The notes beneath the pieces are model-generated. The model was given only the letters and a program-made list of their open reading frames with translations, was not told where the DNA came from and did no database searches. Position numbers and translations under genes: made by a program. Below are positions 55,297-64,000 of a stretch of DNA of 64,000 nt, piece by piece. Origin of the DNA: Streptomyces antibioticus (lineage in GTDB: Bacteria; Actinomycetota; Actinomycetes; Streptomycetales; Streptomycetaceae); contig NZ_CM007717.1 of NCBI RefSeq assembly GCF_002019855.1, forward strand, positions 2,663,198 to 2,727,197, written 5' to 3'. Position 1 is the stretch's first letter. Each line of letters opens with the position of its first letter.

Positions 55297-56424
55297 ATGA
55301 CCGGAGGAGGAGACTGGCAGCGCGACCTGCTGCGCGAGCTGGCCCCCGGCGACGACCCTGGTCACACGTCGATCCGGTCTTCCGCAGCCGAGCCTGACGC
55401 GCTCCCGCCTTCGCCCGCACGAGCGGAAGCGGTACCGGTTCCCGAGCCGTCCCCCACCGCCCGTCCGGTACCGCGCCAGGTGCACAGCCCGGCCGTGTCC
55501 GCCCCGCCTCCCGAATCCCTCCCCACCGTCGACCCTCGCCTCGCCATCGCCCTCGGCAGCCCCCGGCACGGCGATTCCCTCGGCCGACGCACCGGGCGCA
55601 CGCTGCGCCGGCTGACCGCCGCCGCCGGCCAGGACGTCGTCGAACAGACCCACTTCGCCCAAGAGCTCCAGCAACCGGTCACGACCGGCCGGGTGATCGC
55701 GGTGACCTCGATCCGCGGCGGGGTCGGCAAATCCACGGTGTCCGCCCTGTTGGGCCGCACGTTCAACCACTACCGGCACGACCCGGTACTCACCCTGGAG
55801 GCGGACGCCGCCCTGGGCACCCTGCCGGTGCGGATGGGCGCGAACACCGTGCGCTGGTCCTGCGCCGACCTCGCCCGGATCCTCACCCCCTCCATGCAAC
55901 TGACCGATGTCACCGGCTATCTGGTGCCCGTGACCGACGGCGGCTGGCTGCTGCCCGCAGGCCAGGGCAGGGTGGGCGCTCCGCTGGACACGCACACCTA
56001 CTTGACGGTGACAACGGCGCTCCGGCGCTATTTCGCGGTGACGGTCGTGGACTGCGAGACGCTGCCCGGCGAGGTGGCCCGCACCGCGATGGACACCGCC
56101 CACGCGCGGGTCGTGGTGGCCCCCATGACCGCGGAGGGCGTGCACGGCACCCGACAAGTTCTCGACTGGCTCGGCAGGTTGCCGCATTCCGCCCTGGCCT
56201 CCACGGTCGTGGTGCTCAGCGCCGCCTCGCCCGACACCACGCTGGACGCGAAGACGGCCGCCGCCCACCTTCGCGAACCCGGCGTGCCCGTGGTCCCGCT
56301 GCCCTACGACCGTCATCTCGCCCAAGGAGGCCCCATGCACACCGCCATGCTGGGCCGAGCCACCCGCGATGCGGCCGTCCGTCTGGCGGCCGAAGTGATG
56401 CAGTCGGCGGTTCGCGTCCGATGA
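55297..56424 (+). CDS. MinD/ParA-like ATPase of the type VII locus
   Basis: The protein has 375 residues from ATG; a GTG twelve bases upstream is an alternative. A Pro/Ser-rich disordered N-terminus (about 1-100) precedes a P-loop ATPase: deviant Walker A in T-S-I-R-G-G-V-G-K-S-T (about residue 146), then LEADAALGTLP and VDCETLPGEV with the following Asp switch. The fold is of the MinD/ParA class found in some ESX loci (EspI-like). Its stop overlaps the eccC ATG. It may control or localise secretion. Confidence 0.85.
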   Translation: MTGGGDWQRDLLRELAPGDDPGHTSIRSSAAEPDALPPSPARAEAVPVPEPSPTARPVPRQVHSPAVSAPPPESLPTVDPRLAIALGSPRHGDSLGRRTGRTLRRLTAAAGQDVVEQTHFAQELQQPVTTGRVIAVTSIRGGVGKSTVSALLGRTFNHYRHDPVLTLEADAALGTLPVRMGANTVRWSCADLARILTPSMQLTDVTGYLVPVTDGGWLLPAGQGRVGAPLDTHTYLTVTTALRRYFAVTVVDCETLPGEVARTAMDTAHARVVVAPMTAEGVHGTRQVLDWLGRLPHSALASTVVVLSAASPDTTLDAKTAAAHLREPGVPVVPLPYDRHLAQGGPMHTAMLGRATRDAAVRLAAEVMQSAVRVR

Positions 56425-59400
56425 CCCAGCAGATCGTCCATCGGCCCGCACGATCCTCCCGCCCGCTCGTCCCCGCCGAGCCGCGCACCATCGAGGCGCC
56501 CCCGAACCTGCCCGAGGGCAAGATCGGCAACGCGGCCACCGCACTGCTGCCCATGGCCGGCGTGCTCAGCTCGGTCGTGCTGATGACGGTCGTCCGCAAC
56601 AGCCGGTTCGCCGCGATCGGCGCGATCGTGCTCGTCGTGGCACTGCTCGGCGCGGTGGCGCTGTTCCTGTCCCAGCGGGGCAAGGCCCAGCGCACCCGGC
56701 GTGTCCAGCGGGAGCGATACCTGGAGTATCTGGAGGAGCAGCGCGAGGAACTGGGCGCGGTCGAACGGGAACGCAGGCAACGGTCGAAGCTGCTCAACCC
56801 CCCGCCGGAGGCTCTGTACGACCTGGTACGCGATCCCGCCCGGCTGTGGGAGCGGCGACGGCAGGACGCCGACTTCCTGCGGGTGCGGGCCGGCACCGGG
56901 GAGATGCCGGCGCAGGAGCCGGCCATCGGTCTGAACAGTACGGGCGGGGTGCTGACCCCACCGGATCCGTTCATGCTCAACGAGGCCCGCGCCCTGCGGA
57001 AGCGCTTCGGCACGGCCACCGACTTCCCGCTCACCGTGCCGCTGGACCGGGCCGGGAACGTCAGCGTCGTCGGTGACCGCGACGGTGTCCTCCGCGTCGC
57101 CCGCGCACTCCTGCTGCACACGGCCGTGACGCACGCGCCGGACGACGTCGCCGTCGCTCTCGCCACGGCCGACGAGTCCGAGTGGACGTGGGCGAAGTGG
57201 CTGCCCCATGTCCTCGACACCCAGGTGTACGACGGCGCCGTCGCCGCCCGCCGGATCGCACCGGACCCGGCCGAACTGTCCCGGCTGTGCGCCCCCGAAC
57301 TGCGCCGGCGCGCCGGGTACGCGGCCGAGGTGCGCCGTGGCCTGTCCGGCCGGGGCGCGGATGCCCTGCGCCTGATGTCGCGCATGCTCGTGATCAGCGA
57401 CACCTACGGCGACACCGCGGCCGAACTGCCCCGTCCCGACTCGGCGATCGGCCTGCCGGACATGGGCGTCACGGTGCTGCACCTGCTTCAGCGGCAGGTG
57501 CACGAGCCCGACCAGGTCGGTGTGCGCATCACCGTCCACGGCGACCGGATCGTCGTCGACGACCTGCGCACGCCGAACGCGCCCCCGGCGCACGGGATCT
57601 CCGACCCGGTGACCGTCCCCGGCGCGGAGGGCATCGCCCGCATGCTGGCCCCGCTGCGGCTCTCCGCGGAGTCCGCGGCCGAGGGCACGCCGGTGTCCGG
57701 CCCGGTCGGCTTCCCCGCCCTGCTCGGGATCGACGACCCGGCCGCCCTCGACCTGGCACGGCTGTGGGCCCCGCGCGGTGAGCGCGACTTCCTGCGCGTC
57801 CCCATCGGACTCACCGACCGCCACGAGCCGGTGCTGCTGGACCTCAAGGAGTCCTCTCAGCTCGGCATGGGCCCGCACGGGCTGTGCGTGGGCGCCACCG
57901 GCTCCGGCAAGAGCGAACTGCTGCGCACCCTCGTCCTCGCACTCGCGGCCACCCACTCCCCGCAGGACCTGGCGCTGGTCCTGATCGACTACAAGGGCGG
58001 TGCCACCTTCGCCCCGTTCGCCGAACTCCCGCACGTGGCCGGGGTGATCACCAACCTGGAGAACCAGGCCGGGCTCGTCGAACGCGTCCATTCCAGCCTG
58101 GCCGGCGAGGTCAAACGCCGCCAGCAGGTCCTCAAGGACGCCGGGAACATCGCCGACATCGGCCAGTACGCCATGCTGCGTGCCACGACCCGCCCCGACC
58201 TCGAGCCCCTTCCGCATCTGTTCGTCGTCATCGACGAGTTCGGCGAACTCATCACCGCCAAACCGGACTTCATCGACCTGTTCCTGTCCATCGGCCGCAT
58301 CGGCCGCTCCATCGGCGTTCATCTGCTGCTGTCCAGCCAGCGCATCGAGGGCGGCAGACTCAAGGGCCTGGACACCTACTTGTCCTACCGTCTCGGCCTG
58401 CGCACCTTCTCCGCCGACGAGTCCCGCACCGTCCTGGACACCACCGACGCCTTCAACCTGCCGCCGTTGCCCGGCTTCGGCTACCTCAAGGTCGACACGT
58501 CCACGTACGAGCGGTTCAAGGCCGGGTACGTCTCCGGCGCCCACCACGGCCCCGTTGCGCGCGAGGAGCGGGACGACACCCCGCACGCCCGGCCGTATCC
58601 GACGTACAACACCCCCTACGAAGCCGAGGCGGTGGAGGAGCCCATCGCCACCAGGCGCGAGACCGGGCCGAGCGTCATGTCCGTCATGGTCGGCCAACTC
58701 GCCACCGCGGCACCCCCGGTACGCCGGATCTGGCTGCCTCCGCTGCCCGACGCCACCACCCTGGACACAGCCGCAGGCCCCCTCCGGGCCGGTACGGACG
58801 GTCTCCGCCTCGCCCACGGCCGAGGCCCGCTGCACATCCCGCTCGGCACTCTCGACGACCCGGCCCGGCAACGGCAGCAGCCATGGCTGCTGGACCTGAC
58901 CACCGCCGGCGGACACGCGGCGGTCATCGGCGGCCCGCAGTCCGGCAAGACCACTCTGTTGCGCACCCTCGCCCTGTCGCTGGCCCTCACCCACACCCCG
59001 TACGACGTCGCCGTGTACGGCCTCGACCTCGTCGGCGGCGGCCTGTCCGCGCTGGCCGGGCTGCCGCACGTCGGCGGCATCGCCGGCCGCGCCGACCACG
59101 AACGCGCCGCCCGCACCGTCGCCGAGGTGCGCGCCATGCTCGCCCGGCGCGAGGAGGCGTACCGCGAGCTGGGCATCGACTCCGTCGACCAACTGCGCCA
59201 TCTGCGCGCCCAGGGCAAGCTCCCGGACCTGGGCGCCACCGACATCGTGCTGCTCATCGACGGATTCGGCGCTCTGCGCGAGGAGTTCGCCAATCTCGAC
59301 GACGCGGTGGCCGACCTGCTCAGACGCGGCGGCGGCTACGGCATCCACGTCGTGGCGGGCATGCTGCGCTGGAACGACGTCCGCATCGCCACCCAGTCGA

Positions 59401-60398
59401 TGTTCGGCACCCGCATCGAGCTGCGCCTGAACGACCCGGCCGACTCCTCCGTCGACCGTAAGCTCTCCGAGACCCTCACCCCTGACACCCCCGGCCGAGC
59501 GCTGACCGACGGCAAGCTGTTCGCGCAGGTGGCCCTGCCCCGGATCGACAACCACCCGGCGACCGACGATCTGGGCCCGGCCCTGGAACGTACGGCCCGC
59601 ACCGTCCGCGCCTCCTGGCACGGGGAACTCGCCCCGCCCGTAAGGGTTCTGCCCACCCGCCTCTCCGTCACCAAGCTGCCCACCCCGGCAGCGGAGCCGA
59701 CGCGGACACCTGTCGGCGTCGACCAGGACACCCTCTCGCCCGTGATGCTCGACCTCTTCGGCGCCGACCAGCACCTGCTGATCCTCGGCGACAACGAATG
59801 CGGCAAGACCAACCTGCTGAAGCTGATCGCCACCCGGCTCGTCGAGCGCTACGGGGACAAGGAACTCGTCTTCGGCGTCTTCGACCCGCGCCGCGGCCTG
59901 CGCGGCACGATCCCCGAGCCCTACCGCGGCGGCTACGCCCACAACGCCAAGCTCGCCGTCGCCCTGTCCACCGGCATCGCCACGGAGCTGAAAAAGCGTC
60001 TGCCGGAGACGGCCGACCCGGATGCGCTGCTGACCGACGAGCCCGCCTTCTCCGGACCGCGGATCGTCATCCTGGTCGACGACTACGACATCCTCACCAC
60101 GGCCGGGCAGCAACCGCTGACGCCCTTCCTGCCGTACCTCTCCTCCGCCCAGGACATCGGCCTGCACTTCGTCCTCGCCCGCCGCACCGCCGGCGCCTCC
60201 CGTGCCCTGTACGAGCCGCTGCTGACCGCCCTGCGCGAGACCGGCGCCACCACTCTCCTCATGAGCGGAGAGCGCACCGAGGGCCAGCTCTTCCCCGGCC
60301 TGTACGCCACCCATCAGCCTCCCGGCCGAGGCACTCTCGTCCGCCGCGCACGCCCCCACCAGCTGATCCAGACCGCCCTCACCGACGAGGCCCCGTGA
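56421..60398 (+). CDS. eccC: Type VII secretion ATPase EccC (FtsK/SpoIIIE family)
   Basis: The protein has 1325 residues. Two N-terminal membrane helices (about 38-75) precede a stalk and three FtsK/SpoIIIE ATPase domains. P-loops are GATGSGKS (491), GGPQSGKT (837) and GDNECGKT (1123). Domain 1 has a Walker B in FVVIDEFGEL; domain 2 has DIVLLIDGFGAL and domain 3 RIVILVDDYDIL. Only domain 1 has the strict DE pair, so it is probably the main motor. Single-chain EccC is the streptomycete type. ATP hydrolysis drives export of WXG100-type substrates and the toxin. Confidence 0.95.
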   Translation: MTQQIVHRPARSSRPLVPAEPRTIEAPPNLPEGKIGNAATALLPMAGVLSSVVLMTVVRNSRFAAIGAIVLVVALLGAVALFLSQRGKAQRTRRVQRERYLEYLEEQREELGAVERERRQRSKLLNPPPEALYDLVRDPARLWERRRQDADFLRVRAGTGEMPAQEPAIGLNSTGGVLTPPDPFMLNEARALRKRFGTATDFPLTVPLDRAGNVSVVGDRDGVLRVARALLLHTAVTHAPDDVAVALATADESEWTWAKWLPHVLDTQVYDGAVAARRIAPDPAELSRLCAPELRRRAGYAAEVRRGLSGRGADALRLMSRMLVISDTYGDTAAELPRPDSAIGLPDMGVTVLHLLQRQVHEPDQVGVRITVHGDRIVVDDLRTPNAPPAHGISDPVTVPGAEGIARMLAPLRLSAESAAEGTPVSGPVGFPALLGIDDPAALDLARLWAPRGERDFLRVPIGLTDRHEPVLLDLKESSQLGMGPHGLCVGATGSGKSELLRTLVLALAATHSPQDLALVLIDYKGGATFAPFAELPHVAGVITNLENQAGLVERVHSSLAGEVKRRQQVLKDAGNIADIGQYAMLRATTRPDLEPLPHLFVVIDEFGELITAKPDFIDLFLSIGRIGRSIGVHLLLSSQRIEGGRLKGLDTYLSYRLGLRTFSADESRTVLDTTDAFNLPPLPGFGYLKVDTSTYERFKAGYVSGAHHGPVAREERDDTPHARPYPTYNTPYEAEAVEEPIATRRETGPSVMSVMVGQLATAAPPVRRIWLPPLPDATTLDTAAGPLRAGTDGLRLAHGRGPLHIPLGTLDDPARQRQQPWLLDLTTAGGHAAVIGGPQSGKTTLLRTLALSLALTHTPYDVAVYGLDLVGGGLSALAGLPHVGGIAGRADHERAARTVAEVRAMLARREEAYRELGIDSVDQLRHLRAQGKLPDLGATDIVLLIDGFGALREEFANLDDAVADLLRRGGGYGIHVVAGMLRWNDVRIATQSMFGTRIELRLNDPADSSVDRKLSETLTPDTPGRALTDGKLFAQVALPRIDNHPATDDLGPALERTARTVRASWHGELAPPVRVLPTRLSVTKLPTPAAEPTRTPVGVDQDTLSPVMLDLFGADQHLLILGDNECGKTNLLKLIATRLVERYGDKELVFGVFDPRRGLRGTIPEPYRGGYAHNAKLAVALSTGIATELKKRLPETADPDALLTDEPAFSGPRIVILVDDYDILTTAGQQPLTPFLPYLSSAQDIGLHFVLARRTAGASRALYEPLLTALRETGATTLLMSGERTEGQLFPGLYATHQPPGRGTLVRRARPHQLIQTALTDEAP

Positions 60399-61801
60399 CC
60401 AAGGACGTCATCGCCCTCACCCCCGAGATGCCGGATCTGCCCACCCTCCTCGCGGGCCTCTACGCCGGCGGCCCCGACCTCGGCGTGAACACCACCGCCG
60501 ACGGCGCTGTCGTCCAGCTCTGCGCCCCCGACGGCCGCCCCCTGGTCTCGGTGGAGGCACCCCTCCTCGTCCAGGTCCCGGGTGAGACCGCCCGTCTGCT
60601 GGGTGGCGCGGTCGGGGAAGGGCCGGTGTGGTGGACCGAGGCCCGCGCCTCCACCGCCGTGGCCGAGGCCGGACGGCTGGCCGGCTCGTTCGCCGGGCGG
60701 CTGGTGACCGTGCTGGGCGGCACGGTCTGGCCGCCGGAGGCAGCCACCACGGACGTGGTGCCCCTCACCACCGACGTCCCGGCGATCCCGGTCCCGGCCA
60801 CCGGCACCCCCGCGGTGGACGTCCTCACCGCAACGACGGCCGTCGTCCTCCAGGACCGCCCCCTGGTCGCCATGACCAGCTGGCTGTCCGACGCCCTGCG
60901 CACCGCGACGGCCGCCGACCGTGCCCTGCAGATCGTCACTCCGCCCACCGCGCGCCTCACCCTGCCCACCCGCACCGCCCTGCGCGGCCTGCCCAACCGC
61001 TGGGTCGTCCAGGACCCCGAGCACGGCTGCTACGACGGTCTGTCCGGGGCCGTGCTCCACTGGGAGAACGGCACCTTCACCCCCGTACGCGACCAGGACG
61101 GGACCGCCTCCGTGGCCGAGGCGTTCAGGACAGCCTCCGAGACCGGTGAACGCCAGCTTCTCCTCACCCTGCGCACCCGACAGCCCGCGGCCGCGGACCT
61201 CGTCCTCGGCCGCGCCCTGGAGACCGCCTTCCGGCATCTGACCGGCTCCGCACCAGCAGGCTGGAGCACCGCCGAACCGGTCAATCTTCCCTGGTCCACC
61301 CGCCAGTTGACCGACCTGGCCCGCGCCCGTGCGCCCCGCCCGAGCTGGCTGATCGCCGTCGGGCACTCCGACCGGCCCGCTCTCGCCACCATCCGCGTGC
61401 TCCGGACGACGGCCGGCGTCGAAGAGGACATCACCCTCGCGCTCGGCTACGGCAGGAACGAAACACCGCCTCTGCAGACCATCGAGGCTCTCGCGGCCGA
61501 ACTCGACGCCGAGCATGGCCTCGTCACGCTGCTCACGGCCCTCCGAGCCGCCCGCCGCGACCTCACCGTCCCCCCACGGCTCGAACCCCCTCCGATCCCC
61601 ATGACCTTCACGCTCGGCCACGAAGAGGCCCGGCGCATCGGCCGTCCGCCCCGCGCCGAGCAACCACCCCTCGGCCTCACCCCCACACGACTCGGCCCCC
61701 CGGCCGAACCGGCCCTCCACTACCCCCTGGGGGATGGAACCGACCCCAGCTCCTGGTCCACCTTCCAACGCCTCACCCGACACCTCAGGCAGCAGGCATG
61801 A
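60395..61801 (+). CDS. DUF6177-type protein of type VII loci
   Basis: This 468-residue protein starts with a GTG overlapping the eccC stop. It has no signal peptide or clear membrane helix. PDLPTLLAGLYAGGPDLGV, LQDRPLVAMTSWLSDALR, RTALRGLPNRWVVQDP and a Gly/Asn-rich LALGYGRNETPP stretch are typical of the streptomycete DUF6177 family found next to eccC. It may be a scaffold or substrate adaptor. Its 3' end faces rnpB, convergent, with a terminator between. Confidence 0.75.
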   Translation: MTKDVIALTPEMPDLPTLLAGLYAGGPDLGVNTTADGAVVQLCAPDGRPLVSVEAPLLVQVPGETARLLGGAVGEGPVWWTEARASTAVAEAGRLAGSFAGRLVTVLGGTVWPPEAATTDVVPLTTDVPAIPVPATGTPAVDVLTATTAVVLQDRPLVAMTSWLSDALRTATAADRALQIVTPPTARLTLPTRTALRGLPNRWVVQDPEHGCYDGLSGAVLHWENGTFTPVRDQDGTASVAEAFRTASETGERQLLLTLRTRQPAAADLVLGRALETAFRHLTGSAPAGWSTAEPVNLPWSTRQLTDLARARAPRPSWLIAVGHSDRPALATIRVLRTTAGVEEDITLALGYGRNETPPLQTIEALAAELDAEHGLVTLLTALRAARRDLTVPPRLEPPPIPMTFTLGHEEARRIGRPPRAEQPPLGLTPTRLGPPAEPALHYPLGDGTDPSSWSTFQRLTRHLRQQA

Positions 61802-61846
61802 CCGCCGGCTGTCGTCCGGTCGAAGTGGCCGCCAGCATGCACACGG

Positions 61847-61878
61847 AAAGGGCCTCCGACACAGGTCGGAGGCCCTTT
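61847..61878. terminator. Bidirectional terminator between the DUF6177 gene and rnpB
   Basis: A 14-bp perfect inverted repeat, aaagggcctccgac and gtcggaggcccttt, with loop acag. The A/T tails on both sides make it a typical intrinsic terminator on both strands. Confidence 0.93.
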
Positions 61879-61900
61879 CCAAGGCAAAGCCGCAGGTGGC

Positions 61901-62313
61901 GGCAGACGAGTCGGGCTGTACGCCGGATTTTGTCACCCGGTCGCCTCGCGGCGGCCGGGGAGACGGCCATCCATCTAGGGCCAGCGTTGCCGCTGGCCTC
62001 GTGCGGTCTACCCGCGGACTCGGGCGGGCAGCCCTCAAACGTCCGCGCAGAGCACGTTTTACGGCGCTCCTTTTGACCTTGCTCCGGGTGGGGTTTACCT
62101 AGCTGCCCAGGTCACCCTGGGCACTGGTGGTCTCTTACACCACCGTTTCACCCTTACCGAGGACCGAGGTCCCCGGCGGTCTGTTTTCTGTGGCACTGTC
62201 CCGCGGGTCACCCCGGGTGGCCGTTAGCCACCACCCTGCCGTATGGAGTCCGGACGTTCCTCGGGAAGCCCCTCAGGGGGACTCCACGCGGCCGTCCGCC
62301 CGGCTCGTCTGCC
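61901..62313 (-). ncRNA. rnpB: RNase P RNA (rnpB), type A
   Basis: The ends pair as P1: ggcagacgag at the 5' end with ctcgtctgcc at the 3' end, extended by cgggc/gcccg after one mismatch. The 5' half (minus strand) contains the conserved gaggaacgtccggactcc block, followed by the cagggtggtggctaacggcc hairpin region, and the 3' part contains gggtaaaccccacccggagc and agcccga elements of the catalytic core. It is the tRNA 5'-end processing ribozyme. The terminator downstream is the 14-bp repeat at 61847-61878. Confidence 0.95.
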
Positions 62314-62358
62314 GTGTCGACCATGGTACCGGGCGCGTGCCCCTCCCACGGCCCGGCG

Positions 62359-63300
62359 TCAGCCCGTCCGTGCCTCGCCCTGGTCCGGGCAGAGGTCCGA
62401 AGTGGCGGGCGCAGGGGAAGGGGCGTGGAGCTTCTTGCGGGGGCCCGTCGCCGCCGTCGCCAGGACCGAGCCCGCCAGGATCAACGCGAAGGCCGCCAGG
62501 ATGCCGGCCGTCAGGGGTTCGTCCAGGAACAGGGCGCCCGCGGCCACCGCCACCGCCGGGTTGACGTACGTGATGACCGTCGAGCGGGTGGGGCCGATCT
62601 CCTTGATCAGTTCGAGGAAGGCGACGAAGGCCACCGCCGTGCAGACGACGCCGAGGGCGGCGAGGGCCCCCAGGACGGAGGGGGCGGGGGTTTCGGACGG
62701 CCAGGTGGCCGCCGCCGAGGGGGCGTAGACCAGGGCCGCCAGGAGCAGGCAGGGGACGATGAGCTGGAGCGTGGGCACGTTCTTGAGGCGGCGCGCCGCG
62801 ATCAGGGGCGCCGTGGCGTAGCCGACGACCGTAACGAACACCTCCGCCAGCGACCGGGCGTCCCCGCCGGTGAGGTGCGGCAGGGTCAGGACGGCCACCC
62901 CGCCCAGGCCGAGGGCCAGGCCCACGATCCGGCGTACGCCGAGCGCCTCCGTGTCGCCGAGGAGCCGGGCCGCCTGGACGCCGACGATCGGGACGCCCGC
63001 GATCAGCAGGCCCGCCGTCGAGCTGGAGAGGTGACGTTCGGCGTCGGTCAGGGTGAACCACGGGCCGATGATCTCGATGCACGCGAAGGCCAGCATCGGC
63101 GCCCAGTGCGCCCGCACGGTGCGTACCAGGCCGCCCTGGCGGATCGCGAAGGGGAGCAGGAGCAGGGCGCCCAGCGCACAGCGCGTGAACACCACCATGG
63201 ACGTGGAGAGGTCGGCGTCCACCGCCACCTTGATCAGCAGGTAGGGGATGCCCCAGACCACTCCCATCAGGGAGAACAGGAACCAGCCGCGTGCAGTCAT
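62359..63300 (-). CDS. EamA/DMT-family transporter
   Basis: This 313-residue membrane protein has ten hydrophobic segments and the EamA duplication: WFLFSLMGVVWGIPYLLIKVA in the first half and FLELIKEIGPTRSTVITYVNPAVAVAAG in the second. VYLIGPT-like and EPLT-like segments match drug/metabolite exporters. The C-terminal tail is charged and Pro-rich. The substrate is unknown. It lies 19 bases before the AraC regulator on the same strand. Confidence 0.9.
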   Translation of the reverse strand: MTARGWFLFSLMGVVWGIPYLLIKVAVDADLSTSMVVFTRCALGALLLLPFAIRQGGLVRTVRAHWAPMLAFACIEIIGPWFTLTDAERHLSSSTAGLLIAGVPIVGVQAARLLGDTEALGVRRIVGLALGLGGVAVLTLPHLTGGDARSLAEVFVTVVGYATAPLIAARRLKNVPTLQLIVPCLLLAALVYAPSAAATWPSETPAPSVLGALAALGVVCTAVAFVAFLELIKEIGPTRSTVITYVNPAVAVAAGALFLDEPLTAGILAAFALILAGSVLATAATGPRKKLHAPSPAPATSDLCPDQGEARTG

Positions 63301-63319
63301 ACGACGAGTGTCGGGCCGG

Positions 63320-64000
63320 TCAGCGCCCCGGGTCTTGAACGCTGTTGCGGTACGTCGCCGGCGTCACCGCCAGAACCTTCCGGAACCAGCGGGTCAGATG
63401 CGCCTGGTCCGCGAAGCCCACCAGCGAGGCGACCTCGGCGGGGCGCAGCCCGGACTCCAGCAGCACCCGGGCGCGGGCCACCCGGTGCTGGGCCAGCCAG
63501 GCGTACGGCGGGATCCCCATCGTCGTACGGAAGGCGCGGAGCAGTTGGTAGCGGGACAGGCCCAGGTCCGCGGCGAGGTCGGCGAGGGCGGGCGGGGCGA
63601 GGAGTTCGTCGGCGAGACGGTCACGGACCGCGAGGGCGATGCCGCGCGCGCCCGGGACGGGGTCGTCGGCCGGGCGAGCGGTGGAGTGGCGGCGGGCCAG
63701 GGCGGTGAGCAGCCAGGGCAGCCGGGACTCGGCCTCCAGCGGGTCGGGGCAGGTGCTGAGGTCGGTGTGGGCGGCGCGGAGTGCGGCGGCGAGTTCCGGA
63801 TCGTCGATCAGCGGCTCGCGGAAGTGCGGCGGGCCCCCGAGGGTGCCTTCGGTGAGCAGGGCCGGGCCCGCGTACAGGGCGCGGTAGGCGTAGCCGTCGG
63901 TGTCGTTGGCGGGGCCGCCGGTGTGCATCTCGCCGGGGGCGAGGACGACGATGGCGCCGGGGCCGTTGCGGATGTGGCCGCCCCGGTAGTCGATGATCTC
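63320..64000 (-). CDS. AraC-family transcriptional regulator, cut by the window edge
   Basis: About 227 codons are visible and the gene continues past the window. The C-terminus has two helix-turn-helix motifs: LADLAADLGLSRYQLLRAFRTTMG and PAEVASLVGFADQAHLTRWFRKVLAVTPATYR, the AraC/XylS signature. The upstream part, from IVVLAPGEMH onward, resembles the arabinose-type cupin. It probably controls the adjacent EamA transporter gene, with which it is co-oriented and 19 bases apart. The start codon is outside the window. Confidence 0.9.
   Translation of the reverse strand, partial: EIIDYRGGHIRNGPGAIVVLAPGEMHTGGPANDTDGYAYRALYAGPALLTEGTLGGPPHFREPLIDDPELAAALRAAHTDLSTCPDPLEAESRLPWLLTALARRHSTARPADDPVPGARGIALAVRDRLADELLAPPALADLAADLGLSRYQLLRAFRTTMGIPPYAWLAQHRVARARVLLESGLRPAEVASLVGFADQAHLTRWFRKVLAVTPATYRNSVQDPGR

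Noticed and set aside
56313..60359. Long antisense open frame over eccC
   Set aside because: It is a shadow of the third-position GC bias in eccC; the plus-strand frame has all ATPase motifs.

Overview
The window is chromosomal DNA of a Streptomyces-type actinomycete. Support comes from the very high GC content, frequent GTG starts, dense four-base start/stop overlaps, and family content typical of that genus (XRE-DUF5753 with DUF397, DUF6507, DUF6177, prim-pol-like proteins, type 2 BREX/Pgl, a Streptomyces-style type VII locus). The calls come from reading motifs, not from database searches.

Layout. 1-13 kb is ordinary chromosome: a lipoprotein, a prim-pol-like protein, a TetR regulator, a Gfo/Idh/MocA oxidoreductase, a Bcr/CflA-type transporter coupled to a serine hydrolase, an Rsm22-like methyltransferase, an SDR, a MacB/LolCDE-like ABC pair, an NTF2-like protein, DoxX and MazG-like proteins.

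13-45 kb is a defence island. It carries all six core genes of a type 2 BREX (phage growth limitation, Pgl) system, split into three minus-strand blocks: brxD-brxHI (14.7-18.3 kb), pglY-pglZ (21.9-28.6 kb) and pglW-pglX (32.6-40.9 kb). Extra cassettes, mostly on the plus strand, sit between the blocks. They are a DUF262 (GmrS-like) protein translationally coupled to a CBS-HEPN protein plus a two-helix membrane peptide, an RHH/PIN toxin-antitoxin pair, an EcsC-like protein, and a WhiJ-like regulatory trio (XRE-DUF5753, DUF397, HATPase). The island ends with a ScoMcrA-like type IV restriction endonuclease (head, modified-base, sulfur-binding and HNH regions) and a PD-(D/E)XK nuclease fused to a DUF2075 helicase.

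Between 45.32 and 45.43 kb on the minus strand there is a structured RNA that folds as a circularly permuted tRNA: T-arm, then acceptor stem, then D-arm, all closed by a long stem with an internal loop. This is the architecture of bacterial YrlA-type Y RNAs. It lies downstream of a conserved gene of unknown function, and no Ro60/Rsr (TROVE) gene is in the window.

49-62 kb is a type VII (ESX-like) secretion locus with two small WXG100-like proteins, a DUF6507 protein, a polymorphic toxin with a C-terminal PD-(D/E)XK-like nuclease and its Imm49-type immunity gene, EccD, a MinD-like ATPase, EccC and DUF6177. EccB, EccE and mycosin are not in the window. The end of the window holds rnpB (RNase P RNA), a DMT-family exporter and an AraC-family regulator cut by the window edge.

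How the parts work together. In BREX/Pgl the methyltransferase PglX, kinase PglW, phosphatase-fold PglZ, ATPases PglY and BrxD, and helicase BrxHI mark self DNA and block unmodified phage DNA. The nested cassettes probably add independent layers: modified-DNA restriction by the McrA-like and DUF262 proteins, and RNA-targeting or growth arrest by the HEPN and PIN proteins. The type VII locus is a separate contact-dependent competition or secretion module.
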